From: an uncultured Mediterraneibacter sp. | GTDB taxonomy: Bacteria > Bacillota > Clostridia > Lachnospirales > Lachnospiraceae | Length of the DNA stretch: 64,000 nucleotides | Assembly (NCBI RefSeq): GCF_934330165.1 | Contig: NZ_CAKRGI010000001.1 | Span: 162,408-226,407 of the forward strand | Reading direction: 5' to 3' | Made by a program: the position numbers and the translations under genes | Notes under the pieces: model-generated | Database searches by the model: none | Told to the model about the DNA's origin: nothing | The model's input: the letters and a program-made list of their open reading frames with translations, nothing else | In this document: positions 17,918 to 28,027 of the stretch, piece by piece | Position numbering within the stretch: position 1 is the stretch's first letter | How the letters are laid out: each line of letters begins with the position of its first letter

Positions 17918-19747
17918 ATGAAGACAAAGCGTGAAGATGTAAGAAATGTTGCAATTATCGCCCATGTTGACCACGGTAAGACAACTCTGGTTGACGAGCT
18001 TTTAAAGCAAAGCGGTGTATTCCGTGAAAATCAGGAAGTAGAAGAACGTGTCATGGACTCCAACGATATTGAACGTGAGCGTGGAATCACAATTCTTTCC
18101 AAGAATACTGCCGTACATTATAATGGGGTTAAGATCAATATCATTGATACTCCTGGTCATGCTGATTTTGGCGGAGAGGTAGAGCGTGTCCTTAAGATGG
18201 TAAATGGTGTTGTACTTGTTGTAGATGCCTTTGAGGGAGCTATGCCACAGACCAAATTCGTATTAAGAAAAGCTCTTGAGCTGAACCTCCCGGTTATTGT
18301 ATGTATCAACAAAATCGACCGTCCGGAGGCAAGACCTGATGATGTGATCGATGAGGTTCTCGAACTGTTTATTGATCTCGGTGCATCTGATGACCAGCTG
18401 GAGTGTCCTTTTGTATATGCTTCTGCAAAAGCCGGGGTTGCTGTCCTTGATCTTTCTGATGAAAAGCAGGATATGAAGCCTTTATTTGAGACGATCCTTG
18501 ACTATATTCCGGCACCGGAGGGAGATCCTGAAGCTCCGTCCCAGATGCTCATCAGTACCATCGATTACAATGAATATGTTGGACGTATCGGAGTTGGTAA
18601 GGTTGAAAATGGTACGATCTCAGTCAACCAGGACATGGTTGTTGTGAACCATCATGATCCTGACAAGCAGCAGCGTGTCAAGATTGGTAAACTTTATGAG
18701 TTTGATGGTCTAAACCGTGTGGAAGTAAAAGAAGCTACCATTGGAGCTATTGTTGCCGTATCCGGTATTGCAGATATTTCCATCGGAGATACTCTCTGCT
18801 CTCCTGAGAAACCGGAGGCAATTCCTTTCCAGAAGATCTCAGAGCCTACGATTTCCATGCAGTTCATCGTAAATGACAGTCCGTTTGCCGGACAGGAGGG
18901 AAAGTTCGTAACTTCCCGTCATCTTCGTGACCGTCTTTTCCGTGAGCTTAATACTGATGTCAGCCTCCGTGTAGAAGAGACTGAGAATGCCGACAGTTTC
19001 AAAGTTTCCGGTCGTGGGGAGCTTCATCTTTCTGTCCTGATCGAGAATATGCGTCGTGAAGGATACGAGTTTGCAGTAAGTAAAGCAGAAGTTCTCTACC
19101 ATACAGATGAAAATGGAAAGAAGACAGAACCTATGGAGCTTGCCTATATTGATGTCCCGGATGAATTCACCGGAGTTGTCATTGAAAAACTCGGTCAGCG
19201 GAAAGGGGAACTTCGCAACATGGCACCTTCCAACGGAGGTTATACCCGTCTTGAGTTCCTGATTCCTGCACGTGGCCTGATCGGATACCGTGGTGAGTTC
19301 ATGACCGATACAAAGGGAAATGGTATCATCAATACAAGTTTTGAAGGATATGCTCCATATAAAGGAGATATCCAGTACCGTAAGCAGGGATCTCTGATCG
19401 CATTCGAAACCGGTGAGTCTGTAACTTACGGACTTTACAGTGCCCAGGAACGTGGTACTCTCTTTATTGGTGCAGGTGAAAAAGTTTATTCTGGAATGGT
19501 CATCGGACAGAATGGTAAGGCAGAAGATATCGAGCTGAATGTCTGCAAGACAAAGCATCTGACCAACACCCGTTCTTCCAGTGCTGATGAGGCACTCCGC
19601 CTGACTCCGCCACGTATTTTAAGTTTGGAACAGGCACTTGATTTTATTGATACAGATGAGCTTCTGGAAGTTACTCCTAAGAATCTCCGTATCCGCAAGA
19701 AAATCCTGGATTCGAGAATGAGAAAGCGTAGTATGATCAATAAATAA
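17918..19747 (+). CDS. typA: Ribosome-associated GTPase TypA/BipA
   Basis: Translational GTPase that binds the 70S ribosome and aids 50S assembly and stress or low-temperature growth. 609 residues: G domain with AHVDHGKTT, RGITI, DTPGHADF and NKIDRP; EF-G-like domains II, III and V (VSGRGELHLSVLIENMRREG); and the BipA-specific C-terminal domain ending RKKILD. ATG 17918 gives the usual N-terminus; a GTG 12 bases upstream (17906) is a weaker alternative. The ribosome site is poor (AAAGAG). Single gene with its own promoter and terminator. Confidence 0.95.
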   Translation: MKTKREDVRNVAIIAHVDHGKTTLVDELLKQSGVFRENQEVEERVMDSNDIERERGITILSKNTAVHYNGVKINIIDTPGHADFGGEVERVLKMVNGVVLVVDAFEGAMPQTKFVLRKALELNLPVIVCINKIDRPEARPDDVIDEVLELFIDLGASDDQLECPFVYASAKAGVAVLDLSDEKQDMKPLFETILDYIPAPEGDPEAPSQMLISTIDYNEYVGRIGVGKVENGTISVNQDMVVVNHHDPDKQQRVKIGKLYEFDGLNRVEVKEATIGAIVAVSGIADISIGDTLCSPEKPEAIPFQKISEPTISMQFIVNDSPFAGQEGKFVTSRHLRDRLFRELNTDVSLRVEETENADSFKVSGRGELHLSVLIENMRREGYEFAVSKAEVLYHTDENGKKTEPMELAYIDVPDEFTGVVIEKLGQRKGELRNMAPSNGGYTRLEFLIPARGLIGYRGEFMTDTKGNGIINTSFEGYAPYKGDIQYRKQGSLIAFETGESVTYGLYSAQERGTLFIGAGEKVYSGMVIGQNGKAEDIELNVCKTKHLTNTRSSSADEALRLTPPRILSLEQALDFIDTDELLEVTPKNLRIRKKILDSRMRKRSMINK

Positions 19748-19804
19748 TTTGTTCACAGCAACAGTTGCAACATCCTTTCATATAGAAGATATTGTCGCAC
19801 ACTT

Positions 19805-19846
19805 CCGGTCAATTCTCAGTTTTTTCTGAATTTGACCGGATTTCTT
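19805..19846 (+). terminator. typA terminator
   Basis: CCGGTCAA (19805-19812) pairs with TTGACCGG (19832-19839) and the stem continues inward with TTCTCAG/CTGAA around a T6 loop. ATTTCTTATAT follows. Confidence 0.75.
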
Positions 19847-19867
19847 ATATACAGACACAGAAGTTTA

Positions 19868-19876
19868 TGTTATAAT
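19868..19876 (+). promoter_or_regulatory. Extended -10 promoter of hpf
   Basis: TG-T-TATAAT 65 bp upstream of the hpf start. No convincing -35. A stress sigma-type element was not recognised. Confidence 0.5.
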
Positions 19877-19941
19877 ATGTCCATAATACAGATAGAACTC
19901 ACCATTTCTTCTGTATAATTCGAACAAAGGAGTTGAGCAGC

Positions 19942-20502
19942 ATGAATTTTATTATCAGCGGAAAAAATATTGAGGTAACACCGGGATTAAAGGATGCTAT
20001 CGAACAGAAATTAGGAAAACTTGAAAGGTACTTCACTCCTGAGACAGAAATTAATGTAACTCTCAGCGTTGAAAAAGGACGTCAGAAGATTGAGGTTACG
20101 ATTCCGGTAAAAGGAAATATCATTCGTTCTGAACAGACCAGTGATAATATGTATGTCTCCATTGATCTTGTAGAAGAGGTCATCGAGCGTCAGCTTCGCA
20201 AATATAAGAATAAGCTGGTAGCCCGCAGCCAGGGACACCCTACTTCCTATGCATCTACTGGAAATAGCTTCAGAAAAGAATTTTTCGAGACAGAAGATGA
20301 CGCAGCAGAGGATGACGAAATCCGTATTGTTCGCACAAAGAAATTCGGCATCAAGCCTATGTTTCCTGAGGATGCCTGCATCCAGATGGAACTGCTCGGA
20401 CATAGTTTCTTCGTATTCTCCAACGCAGAGACTGACGAAGTAAATGTAGTATATAAAAGAAAAGATGGTTCTTTCGGTCTGATCGAGCCTGAATTTTCAT
20501 AA
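19942..20502 (+). CDS. hpf: Ribosome hibernation promoting factor, long form
   Basis: Binds the 30S decoding centre and dimerises ribosomes into inactive 100S particles in stationary phase. 186 residues: N-terminal S30AE domain (NFIISGKNIEVTPGLKDAI, ..DLVEEVIERQLRKYK) for ribosome binding, an acidic linker (ETEDDAAEDDE), then the C-terminal dimerisation domain (IVRTKKFGIKPMFPEDA). The two-domain long form is standard in Firmicutes. ATG 19942 is preceded by AAAGGAG at 9 bases; a TTG at 19933 overlaps that site and is rejected. Confidence 0.95.
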   Translation: MNFIISGKNIEVTPGLKDAIEQKLGKLERYFTPETEINVTLSVEKGRQKIEVTIPVKGNIIRSEQTSDNMYVSIDLVEEVIERQLRKYKNKLVARSQGHPTSYASTGNSFRKEFFETEDDAAEDDEIRIVRTKKFGIKPMFPEDACIQMELLGHSFFVFSNAETDEVNVVYKRKDGSFGLIEPEFS

Positions 20503-20538
20503 TCCATATGTAGTGTTCCGTTAACCGGAACGGTTAAA

Positions 20539-20584
20539 AGACCTGCGGTCAGGAGATTTTTTCCCGACCGCAGGTCTCTTTTTA
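20539..20584 (+). terminator. hpf terminator
   Basis: AGACCTGCGGTC (20539-20550) and GACCGCAGGTCT (20566-20577) form a perfect 12-bp stem followed by CTTTTTAT. Just upstream (20513-20537) GTTCCGTTAACCGGAACGGTTAA can fold in two mutually exclusive small hairpins. Confidence 0.9.
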
Positions 20585-20679
20585 TATCAAAATAACTCAG
20601 GACAGTTCCAGTGACATATCCAGTAACAGGCTCTCCGCATTGCCATACTCATCGACAGAATTTTATTACTGCCTTCTCT

Positions 20680-21345
20680 CTACTCTTCCACCCACTCTGA
20701 AAAAATACGGATACCATCTTCCGTCTGTGCAAACCAACACTGAAACGTTTCATCCAGAACCGCCTGTCCATTTGTTCCTTCCATCAGATCTGCTTTCAGA
20801 CCTTTCATCTGCTCCACCGGAACTAAAGCCGTCAACTCCACTTTATCTGTATATACCGGATCTAACTGGATCACATCCCGGCTTGCAAGCAGATACTGTA
20901 TTTTCCCTAGATCCGTGTACTCTGCCCGGATCAACAGTTTAATTCCATGGATTCTGGTTATACTTTCACTATGTTCCAGTCCGTCTATGGCCGCAGATGT
21001 ATAAGCCCTGACCAGTCCACCTGTTCCAAGCAATGTTCCTCCAAAATATCTCGTCACGATGACAAGTACATCCGTCAGCTTTCTCCCCCGGATCACTTCC
21101 AAAATTGGCTTTCCGGCTGTTCCTGCCGGTTCACCGTCATCGCTCATTCTCTCAGCAGCCGGATTTCTTCCAAGAACATATGCCCAGCAGTGATGTCTTG
21201 CATCCCAATATTTTTTTCTCGTCTCCTCCAGGATCTGAGCAGCCTGCTCTTCAGATTCTATTGGATAGACTTCTGCTATAAAACGAGATTTTTTTTCAAT
21301 AATCTCTCCTGTACCACCTCTGTATACTGTCTGATAACTTTCCAC
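20680..21345 (-). CDS. yigZ: YigZ/IMPACT family protein
   Basis: A 221-residue cytosolic protein of the UPF0029/IMPACT family. Family marks: EKKSRFIAEVYP, the strongly conserved DARHHCWAYVLG, SDDGEPAGTAGKPIL, and VTRYFGGTLLGTGGLVRAY, followed by a C-terminal ferredoxin-like domain. The biochemical role is not settled; eukaryotic IMPACT regulates GCN2 on ribosomes. GTG 21345 is chosen because AAAAGGAG lies 6 bases upstream; longer in-frame starts (to 21414) have no ribosome site. Stands alone between convergent hpf and divergent pbp. Confidence 0.92.
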   Translation of the reverse strand: MESYQTVYRGGTGEIIEKKSRFIAEVYPIESEEQAAQILEETRKKYWDARHHCWAYVLGRNPAAERMSDDGEPAGTAGKPILEVIRGRKLTDVLVIVTRYFGGTLLGTGGLVRAYTSAAIDGLEHSESITRIHGIKLLIRAEYTDLGKIQYLLASRDVIQLDPVYTDKVELTALVPVEQMKGLKADLMEGTNGQAVLDETFQCWFAQTEDGIRIFSEWVEE

Positions 21346-21485
21346 CTGTTGCTCCTTTTCATTTTTCTCAAGCTTGCTATCTCCTATGATATACATCTGC
21401 CCATGAAACTGCAAGATTTTCTTAAATTTTACTTTTCAAAATATGAACTTTTTATTTTTAGCTTTATTTAAAAAGGTAAGTTTGA

Positions 21486-21491
21486 TATAAT
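21486..21491 (+). promoter_or_regulatory. Likely -10 element for the class A PBP gene
   Basis: TATAAT 31 bp upstream of the GTG start; the -35 region is poorly conserved. Confidence 0.4.
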
Positions 21492-21521
21492 CATAGAAGT
21501 GAAAAAAGGAGGATTTTATTC

Positions 21522-24020
21522 GTGAATTATGGAAAATCGAATCTTTCAAGAAGAAAGAAGCGGATTTCTTCTAAAAAGAGAATGAAAAAGAAGCGTGTCG
21601 GTGTCCGTTTATTTAAGGCATTTGTTCTGTGCGTCCTTTTGCTCGGGATCGTCGGTGTTGCCGCAGGTGGTGTGTTTGTCAAGCATGTCATTGATAATAC
21701 ACCGGAAGTTACCGCTAAGGATATCCTTCCTCAGGGATATACGACATCCATTGTAGATCAGAACGGAACCGTGCTGGAGCAGCTTAAAGATTCTGATTCC
21801 AACCGTGTATACAAGAAATATGACGAAATTTCCAAGTATATGGGTGATGCTTTTGTTGCCATCGAGGATGAACGTTTCTATAAGCACAACGGAATCGATC
21901 TCCAGGGAATCATCCGTGCAGGAGTTGTAGGTGTCACTCACGGCTTTCATTTCACAGAAGGTGCCAGTACTCTGACCCAGCAGCTCATTAAAAATAATGT
22001 ATTCCCTAACTTTGTCAATGAGACAAATTCTGAACGTTTTGAGCGTAAGATACAGGAACAGTATCTCGCTCTCAAGATTGAAAAGCAGATGTCAAAAAAA
22101 GAAATTCTGGAAGCATACATGAATACCATCAATCTCGGTCAGGGATGTCTTGGTGTCCAGACTGCCGCAAAGCGTTATTTCAATAAAGATGCTGCAGATC
22201 TTACTCTTTCAGAATGTGCCGTTATTGCAGGCATCACCCAGAGTCCATCCGGGAATGATCCGGTCAAGCACCCGGATGTCAATGCCAGGCGTCGTGAAAA
22301 AGTACTGAACAATATGAAGAAACTCGGTTTCATCAATCAGACAGAATATGACGAAGCCATGGCCGATAATGTTTACGACCGGATTTTAGAGACGGCAGCC
22401 AATACGCAGACAAGCAAGCCATACAGCTATTTTGTAGATGCTCTGATCAAGCAGATTGTAAAAGATCTGGTGAATAAAAAAGGCTACTCTGAAACGCAGG
22501 CTTACAATCTACTCTACAGTGGCGGACTTACGATCACAGCTACTCAGGACGCTGATATCCAGTCAATCTGCGATGAGGAAGTTGCCAATGTAGATAATTA
22601 CCTTGCCGGAAGTGAATGGGGACTTGATTACGCACTTACAGTCCATCATACAGACGGTACTTCTGAGAACTACAGTAAGGAACAGCTTGCAGCCTATATT
22701 TCCAGTACAACCGGAGATCAATATCCTCTCGTATTCGGTACGCAGGATGCAGCCCAGAATGCAATCAACAATTATAAGAGTACTCTGAACATTGATGAGG
22801 CAGCCGGAGATACTGTAGATGAACGGATCGAGCTTTCCCCACAGCCACAGGCTTCTGTCGTTGTGATGGATCAGTATACTGGACAGATTAAAGCTATGGT
22901 CGGTGGACGTGGCGAAAAGACTTCCAGTCTTTCCCTGAACCGTGCAACTGATTCTTACAGACAGCCGGGATCCTGTTTCAAGATCCTGGCATCCTATGCA
23001 CCTGCTCTCAATGAAAATAAACTGACCCTTGCTACTACGATTGATGATGAACCGTATGAATACAAAAATGGTCAGGAAGTTAAGAACTGGGACAAAAAGT
23101 ATATCGGTGCAACCAGAGTCCGCTATGGAATCGAGCATTCCATGAACGTGCTTGCTGTAAAGACTCTGACGGATTATGTAGGAGAAACTGAGAGTTATGA
23201 CTATCTTCTCAACTTCGGATTTACAACACTGACCGATGCCGACAAGAATTCCCAGGCCAAAGCACTCGGAGGACTGACTCTCGGTGTCTACAATACAGAA
23301 CTGACCGCAGCTTACGCAGCGATCGCCAATGGTGGAACTTATATAGAACCTACTCTGTATACCCAGATTCTTGACCATGATGGCAATGTTCTTCTGGATA
23401 ACACCACTCCTTTGAGCCACAAGGTCATCAAAGACTCCACTGCTTATCTTCTTACCAGTGCAATGGAAGATGTTGTGAACGGTGCAGGAGGAACCGGAGG
23501 TTCGGCTCGTCTGAGCAATATGCCTGTTGCTGCAAAGACCGGTACCAGCCAGGAAAGCAATGACCTTTGGATCGCTGCCTATACACCATATTATACAGCT
23601 TCCGTATGGGGTGGATATGATGAATCAAAAACCATGAGCAACCTGAGTCAGAGCTGGCATCAGAAATTGTGGAAAAATATCATGGAACGAGTTCAGGAAA
23701 AGAAAAGTCTTGCATATAAAGATTTCGAGATTCCTTCTTCTGTTGTCCAGAAGACAATCTGTACCAGAACCGGACTTCTCGCTACCGGCAGTTGTCCTTC
23801 TCTGACAGAGTATTTCGCAAAAGATAATGCTCCAACCCAGAGTTGTTCCGGTCATTATGTTGCACCGGAACCATCCGATGATGATCCTTCTGTTGAAGAT
23901 CCTGGTAATTCTGATGATTCGAATAACTCTGCAAATGGTGACGATTCTTCCGGAACGAACGGTGATAGCGGTGGAACTGTTCCTGCTCCGTCTGAACCGA
24001 ATGTTCAGCCTGCACCGTAA
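21522..24020 (+). CDS. Class A penicillin-binding protein (transglycosylase/transpeptidase)
   Basis: Polymerises and cross-links peptidoglycan outside the membrane. 832 residues: basic cytosolic tail rich in Lys/Arg (1-28), one membrane helix (~29-55), GT51 transglycosylase with EDERFYKHNGID (catalytic Glu115) and GASTLTQQL, then a transpeptidase with SCFK (Ser484, Lys487), SMN (Ser540) and KTG (Lys672). The last ~70 residues form a Pro/Ser/Asp-rich low-complexity tail. Start is GTG 21522 with AAAGGAGG upstream. Single gene with a strong terminator. Confidence 0.95.
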   Translation: MNYGKSNLSRRKKRISSKKRMKKKRVGVRLFKAFVLCVLLLGIVGVAAGGVFVKHVIDNTPEVTAKDILPQGYTTSIVDQNGTVLEQLKDSDSNRVYKKYDEISKYMGDAFVAIEDERFYKHNGIDLQGIIRAGVVGVTHGFHFTEGASTLTQQLIKNNVFPNFVNETNSERFERKIQEQYLALKIEKQMSKKEILEAYMNTINLGQGCLGVQTAAKRYFNKDAADLTLSECAVIAGITQSPSGNDPVKHPDVNARRREKVLNNMKKLGFINQTEYDEAMADNVYDRILETAANTQTSKPYSYFVDALIKQIVKDLVNKKGYSETQAYNLLYSGGLTITATQDADIQSICDEEVANVDNYLAGSEWGLDYALTVHHTDGTSENYSKEQLAAYISSTTGDQYPLVFGTQDAAQNAINNYKSTLNIDEAAGDTVDERIELSPQPQASVVVMDQYTGQIKAMVGGRGEKTSSLSLNRATDSYRQPGSCFKILASYAPALNENKLTLATTIDDEPYEYKNGQEVKNWDKKYIGATRVRYGIEHSMNVLAVKTLTDYVGETESYDYLLNFGFTTLTDADKNSQAKALGGLTLGVYNTELTAAYAAIANGGTYIEPTLYTQILDHDGNVLLDNTTPLSHKVIKDSTAYLLTSAMEDVVNGAGGTGGSARLSNMPVAAKTGTSQESNDLWIAAYTPYYTASVWGGYDESKTMSNLSQSWHQKLWKNIMERVQEKKSLAYKDFEIPSSVVQKTICTRTGLLATGSCPSLTEYFAKDNAPTQSCSGHYVAPEPSDDDPSVEDPGNSDDSNNSANGDDSSGTNGDSGGTVPAPSEPNVQPAP

Positions 24021-24040
24021 TTCGTAATACTGACAAAAAT

Positions 24041-24092
24041 AAAATAAACTGCTGTGGAACATTCATCTATGCTCTACAGCAGTTTATTTTTA
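24041..24092. terminator. Bidirectional terminator between pbp and glcK
   Basis: AAAATAAACTGCTGT (24041-24055) and ACAGCAGTTTATTTT (24076-24090) make a perfect 15-bp stem with A and T tracts on opposite sides; the flanking genes converge. Confidence 0.9.
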
Positions 24093-24156
24093 CAGGATTC
24101 TATCCTTTTCTTTTTTAATCACTTTTTTTATATCATTATGCACTGACTATCTGTCC

Positions 24157-25092
24157 TTAATCTTCCAGAACCATCTTTGCCGCACCGCAAATTCCTGCAT
24201 CATTTCCTAATGTAGCAAGTGCAAATTTTACATTCTGGCTTGCAAAGAACGCTCTGTCCTTAAACGGCTTTTCAATAAATGGAAGCAGTACATCTCCTGC
24301 CTTGGAAACTCCCCCGCCAATTACAAAGATTGCCGGATCAAGTACTGCTGCGATATTTGCAAGTGCATGTCCTAAATACTCTCCCATCTCTGTAGCGATC
24401 TCTGTAGCAACTTCATCACCCTCTTTTACAGCATCAAATACTGCCTTTGCAGAAAGCTCTTCCTTTTTCAAAAGTGTTGATCTTGTCTCTGACTCCAGTT
24501 TCTCTGCTGCAAGACGGACGATTCCCGTTGCAGATGCATACTGTTCCAGGCATCCGTAGTTTCCACATCCACACTGCTTTGTCTCATGGTAATTCACACA
24601 CATATGACCGATCTCTCCACCGGCTCCGAACTGTCCGACTACTATTTTTCCGCCAACGATCACACCACCGCCGACACCTGTTCCAAGTGTCACCATTACG
24701 AGATTCTTGCATCCGGCTCCGCCGCCTTTCCACATTTCACCAAGTGCTGCCACATTTGCGTCATTTCCAAATGTAGCTTTCATTCCGGTCAGCTCTTCCA
24801 GTTCTTTTTTTGCTTCTTTGTATTTCCATCCAAGATTGGCACTTCCATTTACCACACCTTCTGCTGTAACCGGTGCAGGAACTCCGACTCCGATTCCCTT
24901 GATATCCTCTTTCGTCAGATGATGCTCTTCCATCTTCCTGCTGATCGCTGCTGCAACATCAGGAAGGATCGCTTTTCCTTCGTCTTCCGTCTTTGTCACA
25001 ATTTCCCATTTATCTCTGATATCACCATTCTCAGTAAATAACCCCATCTTTACTGTCGTACCACCGATATCTACGCCAAAACAATACTTCAT
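24157..25092 (-). CDS. glcK: ROK family glucokinase
   Basis: ATP-dependent glucose phosphorylation feeding glycolysis. 311 residues: phosphate loop GVDIGGTTVKMG, catalytic-region NDANVAALGE, TLGTGVGGG, and the ROK zinc site GEIGHMCVNYHE...CGCGNYGCLEQY. The absence of an N-terminal HTH argues for a kinase rather than a ROK repressor. ATG 25092 gives the family-typical start; a TTG at 25116 is possible but lacks a ribosome site. It is the last gene of the run ftsH-uvrC-hprK-glcK, next to the carbon-control kinase hprK. Confidence 0.93.
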   Translation of the reverse strand: MKYCFGVDIGGTTVKMGLFTENGDIRDKWEIVTKTEDEGKAILPDVAAAISRKMEEHHLTKEDIKGIGVGVPAPVTAEGVVNGSANLGWKYKEAKKELEELTGMKATFGNDANVAALGEMWKGGGAGCKNLVMVTLGTGVGGGVIVGGKIVVGQFGAGGEIGHMCVNYHETKQCGCGNYGCLEQYASATGIVRLAAEKLESETRSTLLKKEELSAKAVFDAVKEGDEVATEIATEMGEYLGHALANIAAVLDPAIFVIGGGVSKAGDVLLPFIEKPFKDRAFFASQNVKFALATLGNDAGICGAAKMVLED

Positions 25093-25153
25093 CCTTCTTC
25101 TCCACTCCTTTTTCAAATTTTCATCTTACGGGGAATTCTCTGTCCCCTGCTTT

Positions 25154-26083
25154 CTATTGTCTCTTTTTTGCAAGATTCTCCTGCACACGCTTATAGAGTT
25201 CCTGTGCGGCATTATACCCCATCTGCTTCTGCCTGTGGTTTACTGCTGCTGACTCTACGATAATCGCAAGATTCCTTCCCGGACGGATCGGAATATTGTG
25301 GCATACTACCTTGTTGCCAAGGAACTCTGTATACTCTTCTTCCAGTCCCAGCCGGTCATACTCTTTCTCTCTACTCCAGTCTTCCAGCGTGATCACCAGA
25401 TCGATATTCTGCGTCTCTCTGACACTCTGCACACCAAACATCGACTTAACATCTACGATACCGATTCCCCGAAGTTCGATGAAATGTCTTGTAATATCCG
25501 GTGCAGAACCCACCAGTGTCTCATCACTGACCTTGCGGATCTCAACTACATCATCTGTCACCAGACGATGACCTCGCTTAATCAGTTCCAAGGCGGCCTC
25601 GCTTTTTCCGATCCCACTCTCACCCATGATCAGGACGCCTACACCATATACATCCACAAGTACTCCGTGAATTGAAATGCACGGAGCAAGCTTCACATTC
25701 AGCCAGCGGATCAGCTCACCCATAAAAGAGGAGGTCTTTTTGCAGGTTCCGAACACAGGAATATCATTCTTTTCTGCGGTCTCTATAAACTCGGATTGCG
25801 GCTGAAGATCATTACTGAATACAATACACGGTACTTTATGCGCCAGAAGTTTTTCATAGATTTCATCTTTTCTCTCTCTCGTAAGTGTCTCAAGATAGGC
25901 ACACTCTACATTTCCAATAATCTGAACACGATTCAGATCAAAATGATCAAAAAAGCCCGTCAGTTGCAAAGCCGGTCTGTTGACATCCGGTACATGAACC
26001 TTACGCTCGGTAATATCCACTCCGGGAGTGAGATTTTTCAGATTCATCTTTTCTACAATCTCAGTTAATCTTACACCATCCAT
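25154..26083 (-). CDS. hprK: HPr kinase/phosphorylase
   Basis: Phosphorylates HPr of the PTS on Ser46 (and reverses it), setting CcpA-dependent catabolite repression. 309 residues: N-terminal MurF-like domain, then a P-loop kinase with GESGIGKS (154-161) and the HprK signature ELRGIGIVDVKSMFG (~203-217), ending with PIRPGRNLA and a C-terminal helix. ATG 26083 follows GAAGGAG. Lies 46 bp downstream of uvrC on the same strand. Confidence 0.96.
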   Translation of the reverse strand: MDGVRLTEIVEKMNLKNLTPGVDITERKVHVPDVNRPALQLTGFFDHFDLNRVQIIGNVECAYLETLTRERKDEIYEKLLAHKVPCIVFSNDLQPQSEFIETAEKNDIPVFGTCKKTSSFMGELIRWLNVKLAPCISIHGVLVDVYGVGVLIMGESGIGKSEAALELIKRGHRLVTDDVVEIRKVSDETLVGSAPDITRHFIELRGIGIVDVKSMFGVQSVRETQNIDLVITLEDWSREKEYDRLGLEEEYTEFLGNKVVCHNIPIRPGRNLAIIVESAAVNHRQKQMGYNAAQELYKRVQENLAKKRQ

Positions 26084-26129
26084 AACGTTTCTCCTTCCTT
26101 ATACTTGCGTACTAGTCTATTATACCATA

Positions 26130-27998
26130 TTAATGTAAAAACTCATAGACCGATTCTGCTGCTTTTTGATTCATTGACGGGATTTTTGCCAGTTCTTCCA
26201 CGCTTGCCTCCCGAATCGCATCCAGGCTTAAAAAGTGCCGCATCAGGGCTTTTCTTCTGGCTGATCCAATCCCCGGAATATCATCCAGCACAGAATGAAC
26301 CTGTCCTTTTCCACGAAGCTGCCGATGATATTCGATTGCAAACCGATGTGCCTCATCCTGAATCCGCGTTATCAGTCGGAATGCCTCCGAATCCCGGTCA
26401 ATGGGGATTTCTATATTATTGTAATAGAGCCCTCTTGTCCGGTGATGGTCATCTTTCACCATTCCGCAGACTGCAATATTTAAATGCAGTTCATCCAGCA
26501 CCTGAAGAGCAATATTAACCTGACCCCTGCCTCCATCCATCAGGATCAGATCCGGGAAAGCTGTAAAACTGCCAATCTGAGAATCTTCTCCCTTTTTCCT
26601 CAGTTCTTCTTTTTCTTTCAGTCCATGCTGAAATCTTCTTGTAAGAACTTCCCTCATACTCGCATAATCATTCGGCCCTTTTACACTTTTGATCTTAAAC
26701 TTTCTGTAATCATTCCGTTTTGGCTTTCCATTCTCATACACGATCATAGAACCAACCGATTCAAATCCGTTGGTATTGGAAATATCATAGGCCTCCATTC
26801 TCACGATCCGTTCCATTCCAAGCAGGGCGGCAATTTCTTTCACTGCACCGATCGTACGACCTTCTTCTCTTTTCAGCCGTTCTTTATCCTTATTCAGTAC
26901 AAGCTGTGCATTCTCTCCTGCAAGTTCTACTAATTTTTCTTTTGTCCCTTTCTTCGGGATTCTGATCATGACTTTCTGTCCCCGCTTTGTACTCAGCCAT
27001 TCCTCCAGTAATGCCTGTTCTTCCATTTCTTCCTGGAGCATCAGTTCTCCCGGAATAAAAGGAGTACCCGCATAATACTGCTTGATGAAACTGTCCAGTA
27101 TCTCCGCCTTTGTCTCGCCTTTTGAAATACGCAGATAGAAATGATCCCGTCCGATCAGTCTTCCTCCACGGATAAAAAACACCTGTACAACAGCATCATC
27201 TTCCTTACATGCTACCGCCAGCACATCCCGGTCCTCTCCGCTGGAATCTGTGATTTTCTGCTTTTGGGCCACCTTTTTAACACTGTTCAGAAGTTCTCTG
27301 TATTCGATTGCTTTTTCAAACTCCAGTGTCTCAGATGCTGCCAGCATTTTTTCTTCCAAATCTTTCAGTATTCCGTCAAAATTTCCGTTCAGGAAACGGA
27401 TTACCTCATCAATGGATTTCCGGTACTCTTCTTTAGAAATATATCCCTGACACGGTGCATCGCACTGGTGAATATGATAATTCAGGCAGGGGCGTTCTTT
27501 TCCTGTATCTCTCGGAAGATTCCGGTTACAGCTCCTGACATGATACAGTTTATGGATCAGGTCAATCGTATCCCTCACCGCCTGGGAACTCGTATAAGGT
27601 CCGAAATACCTTGCTTTATCCTTCACCATCTGCCTTGCCAGCATCACCCGTGGGAATGCCTCTCCTGTCGTTACTTTAATAAATGGATACGCCTTATCAT
27701 CCATCAGCATCGTATTATACTTGGGTCTGTGTTCTTTGATCAGATTACATTCCAGTACCAGTGCTTCCAGTTCCGAATCCGTCACAATATATTCAAATCT
27801 GCGGATATGCGTCACCATCTGCTGGATCTTGACACTTTTATTATAACTGCTCTGAAAATACTGCCGCACACGATTTTTCAAACTGATCGCTTTTCCCACG
27901 TAAATAATCTGATCTTTTTCATCATGCATAATATAAACTCCCGGTCTTCCCGGGAGTTTCTTTAATTCTTCCTGAATATTAAAATGAATTTCTTCCAT
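26130..27998 (-). CDS. uvrC: Excinuclease ABC subunit C
   Basis: Makes both incisions in nucleotide excision repair. 622 residues: N-terminal GIY-YIG nuclease ([18 protein letters not shown]), Cys-containing middle part ([16 protein letters not shown]), UVR motif for UvrB contact ([20 protein letters not shown]), RNase H-like second nuclease ([23 protein letters not shown]) and C-terminal HhH pair ([16 protein letters not shown]). Weak ribosome site. Between ftsH and hprK. Confidence 0.96.
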   Translation of the reverse strand: MEEIHFNIQEELKKLPGRPGVYIMHDEKDQIIYVGKAISLKNRVRQYFQSSYNKSVKIQQMVTHIRRFEYIVTDSELEALVLECNLIKEHRPKYNTMLMDDKAYPFIKVTTGEAFPRVMLARQMVKDKARYFGPYTSSQAVRDTIDLIHKLYHVRSCNRNLPRDTGKERPCLNYHIHQCDAPCQGYISKEEYRKSIDEVIRFLNGNFDGILKDLEEKMLAASETLEFEKAIEYRELLNSVKKVAQKQKITDSSGEDRDVLAVACKEDDAVVQVFFIRGGRLIGRDHFYLRISKGETKAEILDSFIKQYYAGTPFIPGELMLQEEMEEQALLEEWLSTKRGQKVMIRIPKKGTKEKLVELAGENAQLVLNKDKERLKREEGRTIGAVKEIAALLGMERIVRMEAYDISNTNGFESVGSMIVYENGKPKRNDYRKFKIKSVKGPNDYASMREVLTRRFQHGLKEKEELRKKGEDSQIGSFTAFPDLILMDGGRGQVNIALQVLDELHLNIAVCGMVKDDHHRTRGLYYNNIEIPIDRDSEAFRLITRIQDEAHRFAIEYHRQLRGKGQVHSVLDDIPGIGSARRKALMRHFLSLDAIREASVEELAKIPSMNQKAAESVYEFLH

Positions 27999-28027
27999 AA
28001 CTCTTATAGTCTGCTTTATGATCCTTT

